NCBI GenBank assembly: GCA_049509915.1
Contig: JBEKZL010000212.1
Coordinates: forward strand, 1 to 13,567
Source of the DNA: JBEKYD01 sp049509915
GTDB lineage: Bacteria; Acidobacteriota; Terriglobia; Bryobacterales; Bryobacteraceae
Reading direction: 5' to 3'
DNA: 13,567 bases
Shown here: one piece after another, positions 7,341 through 13,567 of the stretch
Numbering within the stretch: the stretch's first letter is position 1
Layout: every line of letters begins with the position of its first letter
Notes under the pieces: generated by a model
What the model was told of the DNA's origin: nothing
The model's input: the letters and a program-made list of their open reading frames with translations, nothing else
Databases searched by the model: none
Translations under genes and position numbers: made by a program

Positions 7341-9380
7341 AAGGTGCGGAGGTTCACGAATGGGTGGCGCCACCTCCTGTTCGTGACGGCGATTTTCTGC
7401 GCCGCCCAGGTTTACGCAGCCACTTTCACCGTAACCCGCTTCGACGATACCGCGGCCGCCGACTCCAGCCTTATTCCGGGCACCGGTTCGGGCAATCCCA
7501 GCGTCTTGCGCGCGGCCATCCTTAGCGCGAACGCAACCGGCGGCGCGGGGAACACGATTCTGTTCGACTGCTCCTCGGCTCCCTGCACCATCGTTTTGAA
7601 CGGACCGCTGCCTCCCATCATGTCGAACCTCACCATCGATGGCGGCACGTTTGGCCGGATCGTGTTTGACGGCAACAGCCTGTATCGCGTCTTCTTCGTG
7701 GACACGGGGATCGTGGTGCTGGCACATCTGCGAATTCAAAACGCCCTTGCCAAGGGAGGCGATGGCGGCAGCAGCATGCGGGCGTGCGGAGGCGGAGGCG
7801 CGGGGCTGGGAGCGGGTCTGTTTGTGAACGGAGTCACGGCAGCGGCAACCGTCATCGCCGGTTTCGTCCATAGCGATACTTCGGCGGTGGTCGGCGCCTC
7901 TGCCGGTTTGACCACCACCGCTACCGCATTGTCACCCGTAGCCGGTTACGCGATCACTGTCACTGCGGGCACTCTGGTGGCGGCTAACTACAGTTTCACC
8001 CTCGTCAACGGTACGCTGACCGTCACAAAAGCCGGCACCGGGGTAACGCTCATCGTCTCCGGGGGCACGCTGGCCGCTACGGTTGCGGTGGTCCCGCCGG
8101 GAGCCGGCACACCCACTGGCACGGTGCAATTCCTGAATGGAAACGCGGCGCTGGGCACGGCGCCATTGACGGGAACGACGGCCAGCCTGCCCGGATCGGT
8201 GGGCACCATCGTGGCCGTTTATTCCGGGGACGGCAATTTCAACGGCAGCACGTCGAATCCGGTCACGATCTACCCGCCGGCCACATCGTCGCTATCGCCG
8301 ACGAGCAGCGTAAACCCGTCGTCGCTGGGGCAGGCAGTCACCTTCACCGCCGCCATCGGGACCGGTGGCGGATCGCCCGCCGCCGGGCCGCCAACCGGAA
8401 GCGTGCAATTCTCGGATGGCGCGGCGCTGCTGGGCAGCGGCACCGTGTCGGGCGGCCGGGCGACATTCAGCACCGGCGCGTTGACCGGCGGGCACCACAC
8501 CATCATGGCCCAATACAGCGGCGACGGCACCTGGAATGCATCGAGCGGGGCGGCCGCAGTGACAGTTTCGCCGGCCTCCACCAGCGGCTCGGTTTCACTC
8601 GCCATCGCTTCAGGCCAAATCGTTCTGGCGAGCGCGGTGGCGGCTGTGGCGCCGGGCGCCGGCACGCCGACCGGCAGCGTCCAGTTTGTGGACACGTCGA
8701 ACCACACGCCGGTCTCGAGCGCCAGCCTCTCGGGAGGGAAATCCTCCACTACGATTGCCGCTGGCGCGGCATCGACAGTGATGGCGCGGCCGATCTCGGC
8801 GGTGTATTCCGGGGACGGCAATCTCAAAGGCTGCGCTTCCACGCCGCTTCCGGCAGTGGTGAATGCGGCTGCAAACCAGTCGGCGAGTTTCGCCGCCGAT
8901 GAAATCGCCAGCCTGTTCGGGATCGTCGGGCCGACGGACGATACTCCGGCCGAGCAGCCGCTCACCACCTCGCTGGCAGGGGTGACGGTGAACATCGCCG
9001 ACAGCGCCGGCTCGATCCGCCTGGCGCCGCTGTACGGAGCGTTCGCCTCCGCCGGCCAGATCAACTTCCTGGTTCCCAGCGGTATCGCCTCGGGCTTGGC
9101 ACTGGTGACCATCGCGCTTCCCGGCGGCGCCACGTCGACGACCGCAATCGAGCTTGCGAACACGGGGCCTGGAATCTTCACCGCGAACAGGAACGGGCAA
9201 GGCCCCTATGCGGGCCAGGTGGTTTACGTCCACGCGGATGGCTCGCAGACGGTGGCAAACTCGGCGGCGACTAGCCGGGGCGGCAATGTCTTTGTGCCCC
9301 TCCCGATTGACCTGGGCACGACTGGCGACCAGGTGTCCCGGTGCTCTACGGCACCGGCCTTCGCCATGCCGGTGCGCTGA
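7338..9380 (+). CDS. Secreted beta-helix/MBG/Ig-repeat protein with TIGR03437-type C-terminus (main frame)
   Basis: This looks like an exported surface or extracellular protein. Numbered from GTG 7338, a signal peptide (VKVRRF, then a hydrophobic run ending VYA) spans about 1-27 and the mature end is ATFTVTRFDD. About 28-160 resemble the CSLREA-like start of parallel beta-helix proteins and reach a glycine-rich GGGGAGLGAGLFVN. This joins abruptly to the second half of an MBG-type domain (GYAITVTAGTLVAANYSFTLVNGTLTVTKAG). Three Big_3_5-like Ig repeats follow, at about 8034-8270, 8283-8573 and 8587-8850, each with PTGxVQF and YSGDG. From about 8856 comes the Solibacter-type TIGR03437 domain (AGQINFLVPSG). 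The frame leaves that domain at about 9339 and ends in unrelated residues at 9380. The start is uncertain because of the G10 tract; a GTG at 7260 is too far upstream of the signal peptide. It may be phase-variable, a pseudogene, or a sequencing artefact. Ligand and function are unknown. Confidence 0.75.
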   Translation: MKVRRFTNGWRHLLFVTAIFCAAQVYAATFTVTRFDDTAAADSSLIPGTGSGNPSVLRAAILSANATGGAGNTILFDCSSAPCTIVLNGPLPPIMSNLTIDGGTFGRIVFDGNSLYRVFFVDTGIVVLAHLRIQNALAKGGDGGSSMRACGGGGAGLGAGLFVNGVTAAATVIAGFVHSDTSAVVGASAGLTTTATALSPVAGYAITVTAGTLVAANYSFTLVNGTLTVTKAGTGVTLIVSGGTLAATVAVVPPGAGTPTGTVQFLNGNAALGTAPLTGTTASLPGSVGTIVAVYSGDGNFNGSTSNPVTIYPPATSSLSPTSSVNPSSLGQAVTFTAAIGTGGGSPAAGPPTGSVQFSDGAALLGSGTVSGGRATFSTGALTGGHHTIMAQYSGDGTWNASSGAAAVTVSPASTSGSVSLAIASGQIVLASAVAAVAPGAGTPTGSVQFVDTSNHTPVSSASLSGGKSSTTIAAGAASTVMARPISAVYSGDGNLKGCASTPLPAVVNAAANQSASFAADEIASLFGIVGPTDDTPAEQPLTTSLAGVTVNIADSAGSIRLAPLYGAFASAGQINFLVPSGIASGLALVTIALPGGATSTTAIELANTGPGIFTANRNGQGPYAGQVVYVHADGSQTVANSAATSRGGNVFVPLPIDLGTTGDQVSRCSTAPAFAMPVR

Positions 9381-9562
9381 CCGCGGCGCTGAATGGCGCG
9401 AGCCTGCCAGTCGCCTACTTCGGCGCGCAGAGAAGTTACGCAGGGCTGGACCAGATCAACCTGGGCCCGCTGCCCGCGACCCTGGCGGGAGCCGGACCGG
9501 TCAATCTCGCCATCGCCGCGGACGGACAGGCGGCGAACACGGTGACGGTAGCGATCCAATAA
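9341..9562 (+). pseudogene. 3' end of the same gene, displaced by a one-base deletion
   Basis: This frame begins VLYGTGLRHAG and runs through GLDQINLGPLPATLAG to DGQAANTVTVAIQ and a TAA. That is the ordinary end of a TIGR03437 domain and continues what the main frame leaves at DQVS. Two bases (9339-9340) stand where one codon is expected, so one base is missing from something like tcc-nnn-gtg. The stretch has no start signal of its own and is not a separate gene. Corrected, the full product would be about 740 residues. Confidence 0.8.
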
Positions 9563-9586
9563 ACTTTACCCGCGGGCACGCCCCCA

Positions 9587-11752
9587 TTACTTCACGGTCC
9601 CGTCGATTCGCTCCGATGCCCGTTGGCGAGCCAAGGGAGTCGCCATAACTTGGTTGAACGTCAGCGTGTAGTTGCCGAGGGAATAGGCATAAGCCAAGGG
9701 CTTGGCAATTACATAGTAGGTGCCGGCAGGCAGGGTTTGGATGACTTCGGCGCTGGCGCCGCCGCCGGAACTGCCGTCTTGTGCGACCACGTCACCCTGC
9801 CCGTCGAGCACCACCAGAGCCCCATCGAAATCGGTGGAGGCCAGCAGCAAGTCGACCGGTGCCGCTGATGCCAGCGTCAGCACGTAAATATCCGCAAATG
9901 TGCCGTCGACGTACTGGCAAGAGGTGATCGCCAGCGTGCCGGAAACGCCGCTACCCGGCGTCAGGCTTGCGAGCGGTGCGCAAAAGGCGGGCCGCGACCC
10001 GGCGGCGGCGACAAGACTCACCTGGTACAGATTCCCCGTTCCGCCGGAATCGGCGCTGGCTGCCAGTTGATAAGTGCCGGCCTGCAGAAACTGGACGATC
10101 AGCGGATCGTTCGCCGCGTAGCTGTCGTTGTCGCTACGAAGATAGTTGCCTGAGGAATCGGTGAGCCTCAGATGGCCCTGAACCTGGCCGGAGGTCATTA
10201 CCGCTGCGATAACGCCCATCGAAGGCAAGGTGAACTGGTAGAAATCGGCTGGCTGGCCGCTGGCCGCGGTACACCCTTCCGAGCCCAGGTCCGCGATGTA
10301 GAAGCTATTGGGAAACAGGCTGATAAACTGCGCGCAGGCGGCAATGGTGGTTCCTGACTCGGAAGTGAATGTGGTCGTCAATTCGTAGCCCCCCGCGCCC
10401 GCCGTGGCCGCCGCCAGAATGGTATAGCTGCCGGCTGGCAGCACCGCGGATACATTCGCATCCCCAAGGTCTTCGGTGTCGCTCGCGACGTAAATCAGGT
10501 TGCCCTTGGCGTCGCCGAGCGCCACCTGCCCGATGAAGCTGGAAGTCGCCAAGTCCAAGTCGAGAGTTCCGGCGGTCGCAAGCGTGACGCTGTATTCATC
10601 GGCCAGGCCGAAGCTGGTGCGGCAACTCGTGGCGGACGCCAGGGTCCCGGAAATCGCGCCGGCGGGCTGGACGGCCGCCACCGCGCAGGGCTGCGGAGCG
10701 CCCGCCGTGAAGGCGTAGGTCAACCGGTAATTGCCCACCGTTCCGCTGCCTGAAACCACAGCTAGGTACGTCCCTGGCGCCAATTGCATGCGGATATCGG
10801 AAACTCCCGCGCCTCCGCCGCCGGAGTCGGCTGCCAGTGAATTGCCGGCTGCATCCAGCAGGCCGAGCGCCGGCACGAACGCACTGCCGGCGACGGTGAA
10901 CTCAGCCAGTCCCGCAGCTGCCACCTGAACGTAATAGTAATTGAAATAGGTGGGGCTGCCGCCATTTTCCACCAGCGTGGAACATCCGCCAGCTGTAATC
11001 GCATTCGCGTCCTGATCGGGCGCGGTGAATGTGGTCTGCGGAAAGCAGGTTTCCGACGCATCCGGCTCGAAGCTGGTCGTGAGCTGATAGGCGCCGGTAG
11101 TATCCGAGGAGGAAACCACGATTTCATATTGCGATGCTCCGCTCACTACCGCGGTCAGGCTGGTGGTGCCGCTGGCGGCAACCGTGCCATCCGCGTTGCG
11201 CACGATCAGCACCGGCGTGAACCCGGTCGCGGTCACCGAAACCGACAGCAGCCCCCAGCCATAAGTTGAGAGCGCGTAACCTTCATATAGCGTGCCGGAG
11301 GGCATGGCGCAGCCCGACGATCCCAGCACGCCGTTGACGATCTGGTTCAATCCCACCGCCGGGAAGGTGTTGCACAGCATGCCGGTCTCCGGCGTAAACG
11401 AGGACTGGACCGAGTACGCGCCCTGCCCCCCGCCGGGCTGCGCGTTCACCAGCAGCGTGTACAAGCCCGCCTCGATCGGCCGTTGGATGCTCGCGCCCTG
11501 GGCCAGGCTGGCGCCGGTCGCATCCCGCAGGATCAATACCAGACCACCCGGCGTGGTTGCGAGCCCAATCCGGATCTGCCCGCGCACCGGCAGGGAGAGC
11601 CGATAACTGTCGTAGGCGCTGCCGTCGGAGAGTTGGCAACTGGAAGGAGTCAGCGCGCCACTAATCTGCCCGGCCGGCAGCATGCTGCCAGGGACGCAGT
11701 TCTGGCCAGCCAGCACGGAAAGGCCGAACAGAAAGGCTCCGAGCAGTTTCAT
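9587..11752 (-). CDS. Secreted protein of six PPC-like repeats, each with one Cys pair
   Basis: This is a 721-residue exported protein. MKLLGAFLFGLSVLAGQ is a type I signal peptide; GQNC is not a lipobox. The rest is six repeats of 108-120 residues starting at Cys 19, 127, 236, 356, 473 and 591. Each resembles the bacterial pre-peptidase C-terminal (PPC) beta-sandwich: a D-x-x-G turn in mid repeat (LRDATG, VRNADG, LLDAAG, LGDAKG, LTDSSG, LDGQG) and a late strand, clearest as LPAGTY or LAPGTY. The mature protein has exactly 12 Cys, two per repeat, 19-20 residues apart, so one disulfide per repeat is likely. No catalytic domain is present, and the last 20 residues are a basic tail with no recognised sorting signal. 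I chose the ATG at 11752 because the signal peptide starts there. It lacks its own ribosome site and overlaps a short upstream frame. Binding or scaffold roles fit; the exact function is unknown. Confidence 0.85.
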   Translation of the reverse strand: MKLLGAFLFGLSVLAGQNCVPGSMLPAGQISGALTPSSCQLSDGSAYDSYRLSLPVRGQIRIGLATTPGGLVLILRDATGASLAQGASIQRPIEAGLYTLLVNAQPGGGQGAYSVQSSFTPETGMLCNTFPAVGLNQIVNGVLGSSGCAMPSGTLYEGYALSTYGWGLLSVSVTATGFTPVLIVRNADGTVAASGTTSLTAVVSGASQYEIVVSSSDTTGAYQLTTSFEPDASETCFPQTTFTAPDQDANAITAGGCSTLVENGGSPTYFNYYYVQVAAAGLAEFTVAGSAFVPALGLLDAAGNSLAADSGGGGAGVSDIRMQLAPGTYLAVVSGSGTVGNYRLTYAFTAGAPQPCAVAAVQPAGAISGTLASATSCRTSFGLADEYSVTLATAGTLDLDLATSSFIGQVALGDAKGNLIYVASDTEDLGDANVSAVLPAGSYTILAAATAGAGGYELTTTFTSESGTTIAACAQFISLFPNSFYIADLGSEGCTAASGQPADFYQFTLPSMGVIAAVMTSGQVQGHLRLTDSSGNYLRSDNDSYAANDPLIVQFLQAGTYQLAASADSGGTGNLYQVSLVAAAGSRPAFCAPLASLTPGSGVSGTLAITSCQYVDGTFADIYVLTLASAAPVDLLLASTDFDGALVVLDGQGDVVAQDGSSGGGASAEVIQTLPAGTYYVIAKPLAYAYSLGNYTLTFNQVMATPLARQRASERIDGTVK
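9653..11698 (-). repeat. Six tandem PPC-like protein repeats
   Basis: Repeat starts, from N-terminus to C-terminus, are at 11698, 11374, 11047, 10687, 10336 and 9982. Cys pairs are 19/39, 127/148, 236/257, 356/377, 473/494 and 591/612. The repeats have diverged enough that little DNA identity is visible, which suggests an old array under selection, not a recent tandem amplification. Confidence 0.75.
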
Positions 11753-11775
11753 TGTTTCGAACACGTCGTTAGCAT
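11749..11775 (-). promoter_or_regulatory. Eight-codon mini-cistron overlapping the PPC-protein start (ATGA)
   Basis: AGGA (11788-11785) lies nine bases before an ATG at 11775 that encodes MLTTCSKQ and stops at TGA 11751-11749. The stop overlaps the ATG of the PPC-repeat gene, which has no ribosome site of its own. This is the arrangement of translational coupling from a leader peptide. A frame this short can arise by chance. Confidence 0.35.
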
Positions 11776-11822
11776 TCCCTTGATTCCTACCGGGAAACAA
11801 ACAGTCCAATCACCGGCAATCA

Positions 11823-11878
11823 CTCCCTCGCGGTCGCCGCTCGGTCTTGCCCGTTTCCGAGCCGCGATCGCCAGGGAG
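11823..11878. repeat. Large inverted repeat (22-bp arms, 12-nt loop)
   Basis: Arms at 11823-11844 and 11857-11878 match at 19 of 22 positions; one of the three mismatches becomes a G-U pair in a plus-strand transcript. The hairpin lies 52 bases past the U32 stop and 70 before the PPC-protein ATG. No T-run follows on either strand, so it is not a classical terminator. It could end or protect the U32 transcript, or form the 5' leader structure of the PPC mRNA. Confidence 0.7.
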
Positions 11879-11887
11879 CGGTTGCCC

Positions 11888-11893
11888 ATTATG
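11888..11893 (-). promoter_or_regulatory. Possible -10 box for the PPC-repeat gene
   Basis: On the minus strand CATAAT, within TACATAAT, is the only good -10-like sequence in the 178-bp gap. Transcription would start near 11881, just before the large hairpin, putting that hairpin at the extreme 5' end of the message. The upstream 35 region is GC-rich with no clear hexamer. Confidence 0.3.
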
Positions 11894-11930
11894 TATCGGC
11901 GCGGCGCGGCGAAATCTGTAGCCCGCGGCG

Positions 11931-13567
11931 CTATTGCAGCACCGGCAGCGTCAGGTATCCGGCCGGCACAAACAAACTGCCTTCGGTAGTCCCTCCGGGA
12001 GCAATAGAGCGCAGGAATTCGGCCAAAGCCCGCGCGCTGTGCCGGCCGGCCAGAGTCTCGGCGAAAGCGCCCGCCACCCCAGCCACCTGTTCGGCAGATT
12101 CGTGCGCGAACTCCAGGCGAAAATCGCGAATGCCGGCCACCCGCCATTCCTCCAGACGCAGGGCGGCCTGCTGTGCCTCGGCGCCGAATACGGTGTTGCG
12201 GCAGCCCACGTCGGCCAGCACCGGGTGGTCGCGGCCCTGCGGATCGCGAAGGGCTACCCGGTGCCGCTCGCACGGCCGGCCGCAATCCCGGTAGCTGGTC
12301 CCCGCCGAAAGAAACCGGCAGAATACGCAGTGCTCGGTGTGGAATACGGGCAGGTGTTGATAAGCGACGGCTTCTATACGCCCCACGCCGTGGCGCCGCG
12401 CCAGGTCGGCCACTTGGGCGGCGTTCAAATCGTGGGTCGGAGTGAGTGCATCGAGTCCCATCGAAAACAGCTCTACCGCGGTCAGACTGTTGGCCGCGTT
12501 CAAGCTGAAGTCGCCCACCAGGCCCCGATGGGGGCGCTCCCGCAACACCTCCAGCAGCCCGGCCGAGCGCACCAGGATAGGGCAATCGCAGCTCAGCAGG
12601 AAGTCGACGATGCGCGCCTCGCCGGGCTTCAATACCCGCGGGCTGGCCACGCGCACGGCGATACCGGCGCCGCGCACCCGGTGGAGGGAAGGCTTCAGTC
12701 CATACAGATCCAGGTAGTCGAGCGTGACGCTTGCCGGCCTGGCCGCGATGGCGGCTTCGAGTTGCTCCGGTGTGCGCACCAACAGGTGCAAGAGAGCTTC
12801 TCCAAGTGGTTCGGCGTCGGCTCGAACCGGCGTGCCGGAAAGCCGAACCGCGTGGATAGCGGCCGGGTGCGGTGCCGCTTGCGCCTTTTCCAGCTCCTCG
12901 ACGGCTTCCCGGCGGATTTGGTTCAAAAGTGAACTGGGAGCAAAAGGCCGGCCGTCAATCTCCACTTCCAGTCCGGCCAGTTCGTAAGCCGTGTTGCCGA
13001 GCCGGCCAAACTGCGCCCGCAGAAAATCCCGGTCGAGCGCCTGGCTACGGGCCTCGCCCAACGATTCGGGCGATTCCACGCCCACCCGCAGCGCGCCGAC
13101 GCTCCACTCGGTGCGCAGCGGTTCACCCGCACGCGCCGCGGCCCGCACGCTAACCCGCTGCTTGCGCAACGGCTGCTCACGTTCCACGTAGGGCCGGGCG
13201 GCCTTGTCGATGTCCGGGTCGTGAGTGCGCCATAGCCAATCGCCGTTGCGGATACGGCTGGGGTCGATGGCGCCGTTGCCGAATCCCACCTCCAGGGCCG
13301 TTCCCGCGGGGCGCACCTCGAACACCCGCCCGCCTTCTTCTTTCTCCTCCGGACTGCGCCAGTTCGCGGCGTCGAACACCACCCCATCGCCCGGCTTGAG
13401 CGGCGCCACCCGGTGCGCCTCGGCTGGGTCGATCAGAATGCCGGTCTCCGCCACCCGGACCACCTTGCCCATCAGCACGCCGCGATGGCGTGGGGCGCGT
13501 CCGCTCACCACCGCCTGATGGTTGGTGCCACTCAAAAAGAACGCACCGAGGCCGCGCGAGTAGACCT
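11931..13567 (-). CDS. U32-family protein (collagenase-like/RlhA-like), N-terminus outside window
   Basis: The frame is open from the right edge (reading VYSRGLGAFFLSGTNHQ) to TAG at 11931, so about 545 C-terminal residues are seen and the N-terminal U32 barrel is missing. SRG...FLSGTNHQ and RAPRHRGVLMGKV (about 13560-13455) are the junction typical of long U32 proteins, followed by a small beta domain and a DUF3656-like region (about 13150-12800). The C-terminal part (about 12800-12150) resembles a second U32 barrel half and carries HCVFC...DCGRPC...DVGC, five Cys spaced C-x2-C-x11-C-x3-C-x22-C. U32 proteins such as UbiU/UbiV bind a 4Fe-4S cluster through conserved Cys, and RlhA acts in 23S rRNA C2501 hydroxylation; proteolysis is doubtful for the family. 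The exact role here is unknown. The PPC-repeat gene follows on the same strand after 178 bases. Confidence 0.88.
   Translation of the reverse strand, partial: VYSRGLGAFFLSGTNHQAVVSGRAPRHRGVLMGKVVRVAETGILIDPAEAHRVAPLKPGDGVVFDAANWRSPEEKEEGGRVFEVRPAGTALEVGFGNGAIDPSRIRNGDWLWRTHDPDIDKAARPYVEREQPLRKQRVSVRAAARAGEPLRTEWSVGALRVGVESPESLGEARSQALDRDFLRAQFGRLGNTAYELAGLEVEIDGRPFAPSSLLNQIRREAVEELEKAQAAPHPAAIHAVRLSGTPVRADAEPLGEALLHLLVRTPEQLEAAIAARPASVTLDYLDLYGLKPSLHRVRGAGIAVRVASPRVLKPGEARIVDFLLSCDCPILVRSAGLLEVLRERPHRGLVGDFSLNAANSLTAVELFSMGLDALTPTHDLNAAQVADLARRHGVGRIEAVAYQHLPVFHTEHCVFCRFLSAGTSYRDCGRPCERHRVALRDPQGRDHPVLADVGCRNTVFGAEAQQAALRLEEWRVAGIRDFRLEFAHESAEQVAGVAGAFAETLAGRHSARALAEFLRSIAPGGTTEGSLFVPAGYLTLPVLQ

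Noticed and set aside
8270..9181. 303-codon minus-strand frame opposite the Ig repeats
   Set aside because: Mirrors the repetitive codon pattern of the Ig domains; no signal peptide, start signal or domain.
11695..11752. Lipoprotein signal for the PPC-repeat protein because of the Cys at residue 19
   Set aside because: The residues before Cys are G-Q-N, not a lipobox, and this Cys is the first member of the repeat's Cys pair.
11934..12932. 332-codon plus-strand frame opposite the U32 gene
   Set aside because: Shadow of the U32 frame, which carries recognisable family sequence along its whole length.

Overview
The window looks like chromosomal DNA from a high-GC acidobacterium of the Bryobacterales/Solibacter type. 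Two features point there. One is a PadR regulator followed by a duplicated MacB/FtsX-type 'orphan' permease (ADOP). The other is a secreted Ig-repeat protein ending in the Solibacter-type C-terminal domain (TIGR03437). Both families are strongly expanded in that group. The lineage call is inference from family content, not from a marker gene.

Layout from left to right. 1-2966 (minus) is most of nifJ, a pyruvate:ferredoxin oxidoreductase whose last part lies beyond the left edge; its promoter lies at about 3000-3040. 2967-3970 is a gene-poor kilobase holding a 14-bp perfect palindrome and a broken short-chain dehydrogenase (3338-3631, minus). 3971-4339 (plus) is a PadR regulator with a probable self-operator lying on its own promoter. 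4576-6960 (plus) is the ADOP permease. After about 350 non-coding bases comes 7338-9562 (plus), a secreted protein with a beta-helix start, an MBG remnant, three Ig-like repeats and a TIGR03437 C-terminus. Its reading frame is doubtful at both ends: a run of ten Gs lies between the best start codon and the signal peptide, and one base appears to be missing near 9339. Converging on it with a 24-bp gap is 9587-11752 (minus), a secreted protein built from six PPC-like repeats, each with one Cys pair. 11823-11878 is a 22-bp-arm hairpin. 11931-13567 (minus) is the C-terminal part of a U32-family protein that enters from the right edge.

The genes do not form one pathway. nifJ is central carbon and electron metabolism. 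padR plus ADOP form a plausible regulator/target pair. The two convergent secreted proteins are probably cell-surface or extracellular. The U32 protein belongs to a family involved in RNA or cofactor modification and often called collagenase-like. No RNA genes, insertion sequences, CRISPR arrays or phage genes were seen. The points most worth a second look are the G10 tract, the frame break at 9339, the Cys-paired six-repeat protein with its coupled mini-cistron, and the operator-like dyad on the padR promoter.
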